From positions 1 through 40,267 of the forward strand of contig JAPLFS010000023.1 in NCBI GenBank assembly GCA_026390555.1: a stretch of 40,267 bases of DNA, read 5' to 3'. The translations under genes and the position numbers were made by a program. Positions within the stretch are counted from its first letter, which is position 1, and the number at the start of each line of letters is the position of its first letter. Source of the stretch: Pseudomonadota bacterium (GTDB lineage Bacteria > Bdellovibrionota_C > UBA2361 > OMII01). Under the pieces are notes generated by a model. It was not told the DNA's origin and did not search any database. It saw only the letters and a list, made by a program, of their open reading frames with translations. This document shows positions 1-8,781 of this stretch, piece after piece.

Positions 1-561
1 CATCCAGGAATAGTACGGAGAGCCGTGCATGTACCGACCGGATACCCAGTTAACCAAGCCAACGATACCGCTTCTGCAGAACACCATCGCAAGCCTATAT
101 GCTAGCACTCGGTAACCGGATAGAAGCGCCTGCTCGTCCCTCTTAGGAAGCGCCTCAAGGTAGTACCCATCAATAGCAACATCGTTAGTCGCCGAGAGAA
201 ACGCCATCACGATAAATATAGCGGCTATCGCATGTAGATAGAGCTCAGGATCTGGGGCCGTTGCCGCAATAAATGAGAGCCCCCCGATAACACAGGTCAG
301 AACACCGATCAGAGCCTGCAGAGTAATCTGCCATGCTCGCTTCGTGCCCCAACCATCTAGAATCGGAGCCCAGAGGAACTTTAGGTTCCACGGAATTCCG
401 AGGTAATTAAGGTATCCAAGATACCGCTCCTTAACCCCGAGCTGTGTGAAAAACACGCTGGAAAGTATCCGTACCACCATGTACGGCAAGCCCTCGGCAA
501 AGTAGGTCGTATTGACCCACAGGATAGTCCTACCCGAGGGTTTTGAAGGGGGCACTGGCAT
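1..561 (-). CDS. AmpG-like MFS permease, C-terminus beyond window
   Basis: This is the N-terminal 187 codons of a multi-pass membrane protein; the rest runs off the left edge. The start is the ATG at 559-561, read leftward. The N-terminal motif N-T-T-Y-F-A-E-G-L-P-Y is typical of AmpG-like permeases of the major facilitator superfamily. It is followed by a loop with the acidic pattern W-A-P-I-L-D and by A-T-N-D-V-A-I-D-G-Y-Y, also seen in that family. About five hydrophobic segments are visible. AmpG imports anhydromuropeptides for cell-wall recycling, but many relatives have unknown substrates, so the substrate here is not assigned. The gene lies 35 bases downstream of the glutamine synthetase gene on the same strand and may be cotranscribed with it. 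No strong ribosome binding site is visible. Confidence 0.75.
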   Translation of the reverse strand, partial: MPVPPSKPSGRTILWVNTTYFAEGLPYMVVRILSSVFFTQLGVKERYLGYLNYLGIPWNLKFLWAPILDGWGTKRAWQITLQALIGVLTCVIGGLSFIAATAPDPELYLHAIAAIFIVMAFLSATNDVAIDGYYLEALPKRDEQALLSGYRVLAYRLAMVFCRSGIVGLVNWVSGRYMHGSPYYSWM

Positions 562-596
562 CTTTTGCAAATTAAGCTGCGTCTATTTAGTTCGTC

Positions 597-2036
597 CTAG
601 AAGTTGTTCCAGATATGCTGGTTTGAAACCTCGTGGTGATAAATCACCTCGCTGGTCTTAACCCGCGCGCCCAATTCCTTTGGACAACGATCGGCAGAGG
701 CGACCTTACGCTCAACGAACTTCTCCTTCGGAATCTCGCCAAGCATCTCAGTTACATAATCGCTCGCCTTACAGAGTCGAATAGCATCGTAGATGTTTCC
801 TGGCAGAAGGCGGGTGCGTGAACGACGGTTCTCTGTTACCTGTTGATCGTTCTTTGGTCCCCGTAGTCCAGTGTGCAGGATAGAAAGAAAGGTCAGGTAT
901 GGATTGGCATCCGGAGCGACCGTACGAACCTCGATGCGAGCCGACTTAGCGTTGCCTAGTGGGATACGAACCATCGAGGTGCGATCAACCGGCGAGGAGC
1001 GGATCTGATTTGGCGCCTCAAAGTTCGGATCGAGTCTGCGATATGCATTAACGCTTGAATTTATGATCAAGCAGATATCGTTTGCGTTGTTGAGCAATCG
1101 ATCAATAAAGTCCCACGCTGGCGCAGCGAGTCCATCCTCACCTGCCGGATCGTAGAAGATGTTTTTCCCCTTCTGCGAAAGCGATAGATTGGTATGCATC
1201 CCGCTACCATTGATGCCTGCGATCGGCTTCGGTAGGAAACAGGCGGTTAGTCCAGAATTAGCGGCGATCTGACGCGCGGTCAATTTATAGAGCTGCACCT
1301 GATCGGCTGCAAGCAGCGCATCGCAGTAGGTATAGTTAAGCTCAAACTGTGAAGGCGCAACCTCAGGATGATCCTTCTCGTTTTCGAACGCCATGGCGCG
1401 TTGCGCCTCCGCCAGCGAGTCGATAAATATCTTAAGGGGATCTTTTGGAAGGGAGCTATAGTACCCACTACCAGAGACAAGCTTAAAACCTGCGAGGTCG
1501 CTAAAACTTTGCTCAGCATCGCGCCCATCAAAGAGAAACCCTTCGCACTCTACAGCTATGTTCGCCGTAATTCCCTGCCCGGTATAAAGATCATCACTGA
1601 AGGCTTTTAGGCGGCTACGCATATCGGACATGTAGCCACGTCCATCACGATCCTTAATTAAGCTGAATACCATCACCTTGCCTGGCCCGAAGACATCACT
1701 CGGCAGCCAGCGAAACGATCCCCAATCGATCTCAAGTCTAAGGTCGGACTCCTTTACAACCGAGAATCCACGCACAGAGGAGCCGTCGAAGGTAAGATTA
1801 TCGTACGACTTAACGAGATATTTCTTGTCGTAGTCGAGCATGTGTAAGCGGCCCTCAATGTCTGTAAAACAGACCGTGACCGCCTTAATGCGCTTCTCTT
1901 CCTGCAGATACTTGAGATAGTACTCCCGCAGCTCATTCTCACAGGTGCGGTGTTCCACCTTCTCCTTGGCCTCGAGGTTAAGCTGCTCTAATTCGTCGTA
2001 GGAAATTTCAAGGAAGTTTCTCAAGCTGATATCCAT
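597..2036 (-). CDS. glutamine synthetase family protein
   Basis: The product (479 residues from the chosen start) is a glutamine synthetase type I relative that would make an ATP-dependent gamma-glutamyl amide. Visible family elements are the beta-grasp motif F-D-G-S-S (residues 83-87), E-C-E-G-F-L-F, E-V-A-P-S-Q-F-E-L, the ATP/glutamate segment N-G-S-G-M-H, and the late V-D-R-T-S-M-V-R-I-P block. The family usually has G in the E-V-A-x-G-Q position and N-R rather than D-R in the late block, so substrate preference may be altered. The tyrosine adenylylation signature of proteobacterial GlnA is not seen. About 45 N-terminal residues precede the usual start of homology. The ATG at 2034-2036 has a GAGG four bases upstream. 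A GTG at 2058-2060 in frame lacks such a site. True GlnA or a glutamate-polyamine ligase-like enzyme are both possible. Confidence 0.8.
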   Translation of the reverse strand: MDISLRNFLEISYDELEQLNLEAKEKVEHRTCENELREYYLKYLQEEKRIKAVTVCFTDIEGRLHMLDYDKKYLVKSYDNLTFDGSSVRGFSVVKESDLRLEIDWGSFRWLPSDVFGPGKVMVFSLIKDRDGRGYMSDMRSRLKAFSDDLYTGQGITANIAVECEGFLFDGRDAEQSFSDLAGFKLVSGSGYYSSLPKDPLKIFIDSLAEAQRAMAFENEKDHPEVAPSQFELNYTYCDALLAADQVQLYKLTARQIAANSGLTACFLPKPIAGINGSGMHTNLSLSQKGKNIFYDPAGEDGLAAPAWDFIDRLLNNANDICLIINSSVNAYRRLDPNFEAPNQIRSSPVDRTSMVRIPLGNAKSARIEVRTVAPDANPYLTFLSILHTGLRGPKNDQQVTENRRSRTRLLPGNIYDAIRLCKASDYVTEMLGEIPKEKFVERKVASADRCPKELGARVKTSEVIYHHEVSNQHIWNNF

Positions 2037-2151
2037 GCAACCTCGTTTAATACTAGACACTCTAATAGCTAACCTTATTTAGCATCATCAAGGGCTAAAT
2101 TTCTAGATGTATAGCATACTAAGCGGTGTTCTACTGTACAAAACGGCATAT

Positions 2152-3270
2152 CTAGAGCGCGAGGGATTCCATCTCACTTCCGCTCTGCGCATCAACAAAG
2201 ATTATCGTTTTAATTCCCTCAAGGCGCGCTTCGGTCGCCGCTTTACGCAACCCAGAGAAGAACTTCTCCTTCGCAAAGGGTGGCATCTGCTGCATCGGAA
2301 AGTCTCTAAAGATAAGTCTTAAAGATCCGCCCGTACTAGCCTCATGCTGCACAAACTTAGGTCCAGCTATCGGATTAGCTCGTACGATAGCGATAAAGCC
2401 ATCTATGCCAACCTTAACTGGTTGCGGCACCGCCCCCTGCCCCTGTTGCACCTTAGTTCCGCGCACAGCAGATGCTACCGGTTGGTCAGCCGCCCCATCA
2501 AGCGAGCTAACGAAGGCCGAGAAGCGCGCACGCGCATCATCGGAGGGCGCAAGCTTTAGAGCGCCAACCCCTAGCTCCTTAGCTTTCGGCGTATCCCCAC
2601 TCTGGGCATACGTTATGGCGAGATACGCCATGGCTGGAAAGTTGTTCGGATCGCTCTTAAGAACCGAGTTCAGCTCCGTAATAGAATCATCAAAACGCCC
2701 AAGAAAGGTCAGGGTACTGGCGTAACGGGCACGTGCTCCGAGATCCTGGGGCTCTAATTTCAGGTAGCGCTCATAAAAATCGAGTGACTTTGTAAAAGCT
2801 CTCTGATCAAAGGAGACATCGGCCATCATTACAAGAGCGCCTGGATCGTTCGGCGCAAGCTTTAGAATCTTCCCGAGCACATCGATCGCCTCAAAAACCA
2901 GCGGGCTTGAAGCGCCAGGATCTGCGCGGAGCTTATCTCCAAGCATTCCAGCAAATACTCTAAGCTTTGCCAGATCATCAGGCGTTGCCTCGATCTCGCT
3001 GCGCATCTTAGCTATCTGCGGATCGTCGGTATATTGCTGACTCTGGGTCTGCGCATGCGCTGTAACCTGCGTTGTAGCCGCCGCACGGGGTGGCTGCCTA
3101 GTGATCTGCAAGGCTATGCCAACAGATAATAGCACAGCTACAACTCCACCTAGCGCTATCCAATAGCCGCGCGGTCGCTTTGTCAGGCTACTGCCGCAGG
3201 AGGGACAGAACCGCATTATAGCTGTGACATTTACCCCACACTGCCGACACACTGTTATATTAGATTCCAT
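2152..3270 (-). CDS. zinc-ribbon, single-TM, TPR-repeat protein
   Basis: The protein (372 residues from the chosen start) opens with a zinc ribbon of two C-x2-C pairs (Cys 8, 11, 22, 25). A basic linker follows, then one membrane helix at about 36-56, so the ribbon should face the cytoplasm and the rest the periplasm. Residues about 80-265 are TPR-like helical pairs with phrases such as A-L-V-M-M-A-D-V-S and A-M-A-Y-L-A-I-T-Y. The last 90 residues form a separate globular domain I do not recognise. The start at 3268-3270 has a GGAG eleven bases upstream; an ATG 27 bases further out is less likely. Its own promoter region is shared with the divergent glycosyltransferase gene and contains a perfect inverted repeat. 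Role unknown; TPR scaffolds of this layout often assist envelope assembly. Confidence 0.75.
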   Translation of the reverse strand: MESNITVCRQCGVNVTAIMRFCPSCGSSLTKRPRGYWIALGGVVAVLLSVGIALQITRQPPRAAATTQVTAHAQTQSQQYTDDPQIAKMRSEIEATPDDLAKLRVFAGMLGDKLRADPGASSPLVFEAIDVLGKILKLAPNDPGALVMMADVSFDQRAFTKSLDFYERYLKLEPQDLGARARYASTLTFLGRFDDSITELNSVLKSDPNNFPAMAYLAITYAQSGDTPKAKELGVGALKLAPSDDARARFSAFVSSLDGAADQPVASAVRGTKVQQGQGAVPQPVKVGIDGFIAIVRANPIAGPKFVQHEASTGGSLRLIFRDFPMQQMPPFAKEKFFSGLRKAATEARLEGIKTIIFVDAQSGSEMESLAL

Positions 3271-3308
3271 TCCTATTCTCCGATAGTTACAGTGCATAGA
3301 ATCAACTA

Positions 3309-3348
3309 TTTGACACTAAAGATCCAGCTCTGCATCCGTAGTGTCAAA
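3309..3348. promoter_or_regulatory. perfect 10-bp inverted repeat in divergent promoter region
   Basis: The arms TTTGACACTA (3309-3318) and TAGTGTCAAA (3339-3348) are exact inverted copies separated by 20 bases. They lie midway between the divergent zinc-ribbon/TPR gene and the glycosyltransferase gene. Each arm contains a TTGACA hexamer pointing inward, but no good -10 box sits 17 bases after either, so an operator for a dimeric regulator is as likely as promoters. A cruciform or transcript hairpin is a third possibility. Confidence 0.4.
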
Positions 3349-3427
3349 GAACGCATCACTTAATTGCGGCCCTCATAATGGCCGTGATATCAAAGGACTA
3401 CATGAAGCTTCTGTGTGAGGATTTGCC

Positions 3428-4456
3428 GTGACTATAAATGCGTCCCCCTGTTCAGCTCGAACTCCGCGTAACCGCGACCCGAAAAGCATGTCCCTAGTTA
3501 TCCCCTGTTATAACGAGGAGGAGGTCCTGCCGGAGCTGTACCGCAGACTTAAGGAGCTGGTCTCCGGTTATACCTTTCCGATCGAGGTTCTGCTAATTGA
3601 TGACGGCAGCAAAGACTCCACATGGCAAATGATCGGCTCCTATGCGCAGGAGTCGTGCTTTATCAAAGCGATCCGCCTGGCTCGAAACTTTGGTCACCAA
3701 ACCGCTATTACCTGTGGGTTAGATCAAACGCAGGGCGAGGTAGTTATTATCCTTGATGCCGATCTTCAGGATCCGCCTGAGCTGATTCCATTAATGATCA
3801 AAGATTGGCAAGACGGCTACGACGTCGTGTACGGACAACGCCGTCAACGCATGGGGGAGCCCCTTTCTAAGAAGCTTTTTGCTTTTGCTTTTTACCGCAT
3901 CTTTGAACAGGTTGCCGGACTTAAAGTGCCTCGTGATACAGGAGATTTTCGCTTAATGGATCGTCGCGCTGTTAATGCGCTGCAGTCGATGCGTGAGCGC
4001 CACCGTTTTGTGCGCGGCATGGTATCGTGGATTGGCCACCACCAGAAGGCGCTCATGTACGATCGTCCTGAGCGTTTTGCGGGAGTCACCAAGTATCCCT
4101 TCAGGAAATCGTTGTTTCTGGCGATCGATGCGATCACCTCATTTACCTTTGCGCCTCTGCGCATCGCCTCCTACCTGGGGGTTGCCACCTCAGCACTGGC
4201 GTTCCTCTATATATTCGTGATCCTTATCCTTAAGGCGCGCGGGATAAACTTCCCTGGCTATACCTCTATCATGGCCTCAATACTGCTCCTTGGTGGTGTG
4301 CAACTTACGGTACTAGGAATCCTCGGAGAGTACGTCGGCAGGATCTTCGAGCAGGGACAGAAGAGACCGCTTTACCTAATCGATCAGATCCAGGGCGAGC
4401 CACTTGCGAACAACACAGCAAACGACACAGCGGCGCTACAACAGAGAGCCTCTTAG
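3428..4456 (+). CDS. polyprenyl-phosphate glycosyltransferase, GT2 (GtrB/DPM1-like)
   Basis: The 342-residue protein has a GT-A nucleotide-sugar domain at about 22-230 and two membrane helices at about 233-300, the layout of GtrB/DPM1 enzymes. These transfer a sugar from a nucleotide donor to polyprenyl phosphate at the cytoplasmic membrane face. Visible motifs are S-L-V-I-P-C-Y-N-E-E near residue 22, I-D-D-G-S at 57-61, the metal-binding D-A-D at 110-112 followed by L-Q-D-P-P, and the R-D-T-G-D-F-R-L-M-D stretch typical of the family. The GTG start at 3428 has a GAGG eight bases upstream; an internal ATG at 3488 would trim 20 poorly conserved residues. It is the first of three rightward genes ending with the Agl23-like protein, for which it probably supplies the lipid-linked sugar. 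The sugar is not predictable here. Confidence 0.88.
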   Translation: MTINASPCSARTPRNRDPKSMSLVIPCYNEEEVLPELYRRLKELVSGYTFPIEVLLIDDGSKDSTWQMIGSYAQESCFIKAIRLARNFGHQTAITCGLDQTQGEVVIILDADLQDPPELIPLMIKDWQDGYDVVYGQRRQRMGEPLSKKLFAFAFYRIFEQVAGLKVPRDTGDFRLMDRRAVNALQSMRERHRFVRGMVSWIGHHQKALMYDRPERFAGVTKYPFRKSLFLAIDAITSFTFAPLRIASYLGVATSALAFLYIFVILILKARGINFPGYTSIMASILLLGGVQLTVLGILGEYVGRIFEQGQKRPLYLIDQIQGEPLANNTANDTAALQQRAS

Positions 4457-4531
4457 GCTATCGCCACAAAGAAATGGATATAATTTTTAAATTTTTTTAC
4501 TACTAAAAACAGAGCTATGAGGATAGAACGT

Positions 4532-5905
4532 ATGACTCCAAAACAGGTGGCGATTATCGGGGGCGGCTTCGGCGCTCTCTCAGCCGCACTAGATCTAAGC
4601 CGCGCAGGTTGCCAGGTAACTATTTACGAGATGGACTCCGATATTGGAGGACTCGCAGGAACCTTTGAGCTAATGCCGGGCATTCGGGCAGAGAAGTTTT
4701 ACCACCACTGGTTTACATCCGACGTAGATATACTAGATTTGATTGACGAACTTGGACTGGCGCATCTAAAGCGCTATGTGTCCTCAAATACCGGACTCTA
4801 CTACGCCAATTCGGTCTTCCGACTTGCTAGTCCACTTGACCTGCTGAAGTTCACAGGACTACCCCTGATTGACAGAATCCGTACCGGCTTTATGGCGCTA
4901 ATAGCCCGTCGTATCAACGACTGGCGCAAGCTTGAGCATATCTCGGCCGAGGACTGGCTTGTAAAGATCGGCGGAAAGAGGGCTTACAACGCCATCTGGA
5001 AGCCCCTCATGCAGGGCAAGTTCGGCGCTGAGGCGCCGAACGTCTCGGCGGTCTGGATGTGGAACAAGCTCAAGCTGCGTGGTTCTAGCCGCAATAAGAA
5101 GGGAAGCGAGAGCCTGGTCTACTTCGGCGGAGGATTTGGAGCTTTAACGGATGGCATTCGCAAAGCACTTGAGGAGCGCGGTGTTACTATTAAGCTTAAC
5201 ACCCGCGTTCGTTCCGTGATCGTAGAGAACGGCGTAGCTGTCGGAGTTGAAACTGATGCAGGCCGCGAGATGGCGGATGTAGTGCTCTCTACCACAGCAC
5301 TACCGCAGTTTCTTCAGATGACCCCCGCCCTGCCCGCTGATTACCGCGCCCGTTGTGAGGAGATTAGGTTTTTAGGGAATAGTTGCCTAGTATTAAGGCT
5401 TAATCGCTCTCTATCTAGTACCTATTGGCTTAACGTAGCCGATCCCTCATTCCCATTTGTTGGGATTATCGAGCACACCAATCTCGACCCGAAGGAGAAC
5501 TATAACGGCGATCATATCGTATATCTTTCAAAGTACCTGCCAACGAGTGAGGCGTTATTTTCATTCACCCCTGATGAGATGTACGAGTACTGTATCCCAT
5601 ATATCCAGAAGATATTTCCGCAATTTGATCGCTCCTGGGTACTCTCACACCACGTTTGGAAGGCACACTATAGCCAGCCGGTGATCACTAAGGGATATTC
5701 GAAACTGATTCCAGACTTCAAGACTCCATTGGAGTCCTTGTGGATCTGCAATATGGCTCAGATTTATCCTGAGGATAGAGGAACCAACTATGCGGTGCGT
5801 TATGGCCGCCGGGTTGCTCAGCAGATCCTGAATGAAATTTCAAACGGTCAGGTTGAGCAGTCCGAAGATAACTGCATAGTCGAAAATAGAAGCAACGTAG
5901 CATAA
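4532..5905 (+). CDS. NAD(P)/FAD-dependent oxidoreductase, amine-oxidase fold
   Basis: The protein (457 residues from the chosen start) begins with a Rossmann dinucleotide-binding motif G-G-G-F-G-A-L-S-A-A (from residue 10), followed by the acidic ribose-binding E and an I-G-G-L-A-G-T-F segment, as in flavin amine oxidases, phytoene desaturases and protoporphyrinogen oxidases. Near the C-terminus is A-Q-I-Y-P-E-D-R-G-T-N-Y-A-V-R, which closes the FAD site in a subfamily often found in glycan gene clusters. The reaction is unknown; sugar or polyprenyl oxidation/reduction is possible. The ATG at 4532 is preceded at good spacing by GAGG (4519-4522). That GAGG overlaps an earlier ATG at 4517 which itself has no ribosome binding site, so 4532 is preferred. 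It sits between the GT2 enzyme and the Agl23-like protein, all on one strand. Confidence 0.8.
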   Translation: MTPKQVAIIGGGFGALSAALDLSRAGCQVTIYEMDSDIGGLAGTFELMPGIRAEKFYHHWFTSDVDILDLIDELGLAHLKRYVSSNTGLYYANSVFRLASPLDLLKFTGLPLIDRIRTGFMALIARRINDWRKLEHISAEDWLVKIGGKRAYNAIWKPLMQGKFGAEAPNVSAVWMWNKLKLRGSSRNKKGSESLVYFGGGFGALTDGIRKALEERGVTIKLNTRVRSVIVENGVAVGVETDAGREMADVVLSTTALPQFLQMTPALPADYRARCEEIRFLGNSCLVLRLNRSLSSTYWLNVADPSFPFVGIIEHTNLDPKENYNGDHIVYLSKYLPTSEALFSFTPDEMYEYCIPYIQKIFPQFDRSWVLSHHVWKAHYSQPVITKGYSKLIPDFKTPLESLWICNMAQIYPEDRGTNYAVRYGRRVAQQILNEISNGQVEQSEDNCIVENRSNVA

Positions 5906-5944
5906 ATATAGCGGAAAGATCCGCGCCGTACACCGCTGAGAACG

Positions 5945-8002
5945 ATGGCATTACCTATGAATAACAAAGTAACCAAAAACCAAGCAAGCGCTCAAACAGG
6001 CGCCGCAGATTCAGCTCCTATAACCACAGAGTCTCAGGGCTGGACATCCTTCTTTCTTGCCAGGGAGTGGGTCTTATTCTCACTAATCCTGGTGCTGGGA
6101 CTGCTTTTGCGCTGGCTCCTGCTTGATATGCGCCCATACCACCACGATGAGTCGCTACACGGCATGTACGGTCGCTACTTCTACGATTTCCCGAATAGTA
6201 ACTTCTACAAGTACGACCCGATGCTGCACGGCCCGATGCTCTATAACTGCATGCGCTTTATTTACGCCATGTTTGGAGACTCCTTATGGGCGGCTCGCAC
6301 CCCCGTTTGCATAATGGGGACGCTCTTTATGTTTTTGCCCTTCGTATTCAGGTCATACTTCAAGCGTTCTACCGTTTTAATCCTGACAGCTGCCGTCGCA
6401 CTCTCGCCAACCTTAGTTTATTGGTCGAGATTCCTGCGTGAGGACTACTGGGTTGTTTCTGGCATGCTCTTTACGGTGTACGGATTTACGATCGCCCCTA
6501 AACCTCTCAAAGCCTTCTTTGTTATGTTTGGTATCACGATTCAGTGGTGCACCAAGGAGAACGTCTTTGTATCGCTAGCCATCTTAGTTGGATACTTCAT
6601 CTTTGAAGCCCTTTTTCAATGGCTAGTTATGGGCGAGAAAGACACCCTAGCTCACCGTGCTGGAAGGTATATTGCGGCTCACATCTGGGAGACCGTGCTG
6701 GGGTTCGTAGTGTGTGCCATTATCTACTGTTGGTTCTACGGCGCTGGATTTCGCTATCCAGAGGGAATTATCAAGGGTCTCGGTGGCGCTGCTATCGACT
6801 ACTGGGGCGCGCATCACAAGATGGAGCGTATTAAGGGCCCCTTTAACTTTCACCTCTATGTAACGGCTTGGTATGAGCTGCCATTCTTCGTAGCGTTCCT
6901 GACCCATGTAGCGCTCTTCTATAAACGAGCCCGTGCCGAGATTCAGTTCTGCGCTCTACTGGTTTTTGCAGGGACGGTGCTAGCGTGTCTCGTAACCGAT
7001 GCCAATACAATCCAGGAAAACAAACTGTGGCAGTTCTTTAAACTAAAGGATCACCTCGACATAGTGGGCCTCTCTCTGCTCTTTTTTCACGCTCCATTCG
7101 TTACGATTCAGCATCTGCTTCGCCGCGAAAGAGGCTTAGCTGCTGCGGGGTACTTCTTTACCGCTACATTTTTCTCTTACAGCTATCTAGGCGAGAAGGT
7201 GCCTTGGCTCTCGATGTATCCCCTGGTCTTTGGGCTGCCATACCTGGCGCTCTTCTTTCAGGATTACTTTACAAAGTATCCAATTAACTACGCAGCCTAC
7301 CCGGTTAGAAAGGCGCTCTTATGGGTCGGAACAATTTCGATGATACTTGGTATTATCTTCGTGCTTGAGCAGTGGGGCTTAAAAGAGGAGCGCTTCTCCC
7401 TTGAAAATAGGGTGTTTATTCTCTTTGGGGTTCTCTTAGTTGCCTGTGCGATGGCCGATCTCTTTGATAACTTCCTTGGTCATATACACCTTGGCCGGTG
7501 GTTGACCATAATAGCCATTATATTCTCCCTACGGGCTGCCGTACAAACCAACTACGTCTACGCTGGCAAGGAGACGGAGTACCTCAGTCAGGTTCATACA
7601 ACCTACGAGTTGGCCGAGACCGCCAAGCAGATTATCGACGAAGCTACCTTTGAGCGGAATGCATATCGGCCCAAGGTTTATGCCACGGGAGAAACAACCT
7701 GGCCCCTGACCTGGTACTTTAGAAATATTCCCCAGGAGTATAAGTTCTCTATCAAGCCCGAAGAGATACCGAATTTTAGTTATATCTACCTAAGCTGGAA
7801 GGAGAATCCTGAAGCCGGATATATCCCGGCTGGCTTCTACTCCCGTCGCATTAATCTGCGTGGCTGGTGGGTACCTGACTTTAAGAAGGTAACCCTCAAG
7901 AAGTTTCTGCGTTACTCAGTCAATCACTATCCGTGGAGCGATTCTGGCTTCTCCTACGCAACCTTCCTGGTTGCTAAGGAGACGGCGAAGTTTAAGGACT
8001 AG
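5945..8002 (+). CDS. Agl23-like (TIGR03663) multi-pass membrane protein
   Basis: This 685-residue polytopic protein has about 11-13 hydrophobic segments from residue 41 onward and a soluble C-terminal part from about 550. The N-terminal third matches the pattern I know for TIGR03663 (flippase activity-associated Agl23): an invariant D-E pair at 68-69 within H-H-D-E-S-L-H-G, a tripeptide H-G-P at 95-97 within the K-Y-D-P-M-L-H-G-P stretch, and conserved arginines. That region resembles dolichyl-phosphate-mannose protein mannosyltransferases (GT39, GT-C fold), where the early acidic residue is catalytic. The family is sporadic and usually found in genomes with Chlor_Arch_YYY proteins, two of which lie just downstream on the opposite strand. 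Its biochemical role is not established: polyprenyl-sugar transferase or flippase partner. The first ATG is used; Met5 is an alternative. Confidence 0.82.
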   Translation: MALPMNNKVTKNQASAQTGAADSAPITTESQGWTSFFLAREWVLFSLILVLGLLLRWLLLDMRPYHHDESLHGMYGRYFYDFPNSNFYKYDPMLHGPMLYNCMRFIYAMFGDSLWAARTPVCIMGTLFMFLPFVFRSYFKRSTVLILTAAVALSPTLVYWSRFLREDYWVVSGMLFTVYGFTIAPKPLKAFFVMFGITIQWCTKENVFVSLAILVGYFIFEALFQWLVMGEKDTLAHRAGRYIAAHIWETVLGFVVCAIIYCWFYGAGFRYPEGIIKGLGGAAIDYWGAHHKMERIKGPFNFHLYVTAWYELPFFVAFLTHVALFYKRARAEIQFCALLVFAGTVLACLVTDANTIQENKLWQFFKLKDHLDIVGLSLLFFHAPFVTIQHLLRRERGLAAAGYFFTATFFSYSYLGEKVPWLSMYPLVFGLPYLALFFQDYFTKYPINYAAYPVRKALLWVGTISMILGIIFVLEQWGLKEERFSLENRVFILFGVLLVACAMADLFDNFLGHIHLGRWLTIIAIIFSLRAAVQTNYVYAGKETEYLSQVHTTYELAETAKQIIDEATFERNAYRPKVYATGETTWPLTWYFRNIPQEYKFSIKPEEIPNFSYIYLSWKENPEAGYIPAGFYSRRINLRGWWVPDFKKVTLKKFLRYSVNHYPWSDSGFSYATFLVAKETAKFKD

Positions 8003-8038
8003 CGTTTAAGAACTACAGTTTAAGCGCTCGCGCAAGAT

Positions 8039-8101
8039 ACGGGGCTGTTTTCTAGGCAATCCATGTTGCTCGATCAGGAGTGCCCCCGTACCAATGTGTG
8101 T
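8039..8101. repeat. dispersed repeat B, copy 1
   Basis: This stretch just after the Agl23-like gene resembles 9633-9701 in its order of blocks: ACGGGG, TTTCTAG, CAATC, a GTTG..CGA core, CAGGAGT, then C-x-ATGTGT. It can fold with GGGGC near 8041 pairing GCCCC near 8081. Together with the second copy it brackets the islet carrying the toxin-antitoxin-like pair and the HAD gene. Confidence 0.4.
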
Positions 8102-8153
8102 AAGAGATGACCCTCTTTCCTCAATACCTCAAACAAGGCGATAATCATAAAAC

Positions 8154-8390
8154 ATGAAAACTACCAAATATTTTGAGTTCCGTAGGACACTTCCAGATAG
8201 GGAACTGATACTTAACGAATGGATTGAAGAGGTTCTCAAAAATCCGAGTAGAAAGAAAGTGCAAGATGATGGTAGAATTAGACTCTGGGGGAAAGTTGCT
8301 CAGGCTGGCGACAAATACCTCCGAGTTATCATACTTGAGGATGGCCAGACCGTGCATAACGCTTTTTTTGATAGAAGCTATAAGGAGTAA
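8154..8390 (+). CDS. small basic protein, putative toxin of a DUF2283-linked pair
   Basis: The 78-residue protein contains P-D-R-E-L-I-L-N-E-W-I, V-Q-D-D-G-R-I-R-L-W-G-K-V and a C-terminal H-N-A-F-F-D-R. The overall pattern (helix, then a beta-sheet with conserved H and R) recalls small toxins of the DUF4258/RelE-like world, and I have seen this type paired with DUF2283 proteins. The stop is six bases before the start of the next gene, whose ribosome binding site lies in this gene's tail, so the two are translated together. The coding sequence is visibly richer in A+T than its neighbours, which suggests recent acquisition. No activity is demonstrated for this group as far as I know; toxin is an inference. 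Confidence 0.65.
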   Translation: MKTTKYFEFRRTLPDRELILNEWIEEVLKNPSRKKVQDDGRIRLWGKVAQAGDKYLRVIILEDGQTVHNAFFDRSYKE

Positions 8391-8396
8391 CACTCA

Positions 8397-8594
8397 GTGA
8401 AAGTCAGATATTTTGAAGACACAGATACCCTCTATATTGAATTAAGTGATAGAGAGCCAGCAAAGACAGAAGATCTTAATGATAATGTCATGCTTGAGCT
8501 TGATAAAGATGGCAAAGTTGTTGGCTTGACGATTGAACATGCCAAAGAAGCGAAAGGGAAACTTGAATTCTCTTATGAAACAATTGCCGCCTGA
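8397..8594 (+). CDS. DUF2283 family protein, putative antitoxin
   Basis: The 65-residue product matches DUF2283: M-K-V-R-Y-F-E-D-T-D-T-L-Y-I-E-L at the N-terminus, a central N-V-M-L-E-L-D-K-D-G-K-V-V-G-L and a final helix containing E-H-A-K-E. It is acidic, as expected for a partner of the basic protein encoded immediately upstream. The start is a GTG with AGGAG nine bases upstream, located inside the end of the previous gene. Its base composition matches the upstream gene, so both were probably acquired together. Function as an antitoxin is inferred from size, charge and pairing, not shown. Confidence 0.75.
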   Translation: MKVRYFEDTDTLYIELSDREPAKTEDLNDNVMLELDKDGKVVGLTIEHAKEAKGKLEFSYETIAA

Positions 8595-8730
8595 GTTTTT
8601 CTCCCCATTTTCACCCGTATGCATCAGAAGCCTTGGAAAAAGATCGCCTCGGCAGATGAAAACCATGCATTATCAGCTCTAAAGCGTTTTCGGACAGACA
8701 GAGGCAAAACAGGACTAGCAAGTAACCCCG

Positions 8731-8769
8731 TACCACTGTGTGCTTACCAATATGTGTTACCAATGTGTG
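8731..8769. repeat. three tandem 13-bp units
   Basis: Units TACCACTGTGTGC, TTACCAATATGTG and TTACCAATGTGTG follow one another without spacers. A related TACCAATGTGTG occurs at 8089-8100 in repeat B copy 1. The block lies between the DUF2283 gene and the convergent HAD gene. Confidence 0.6.
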
Positions 8770-8781
8770 TTCACGTCGCAA

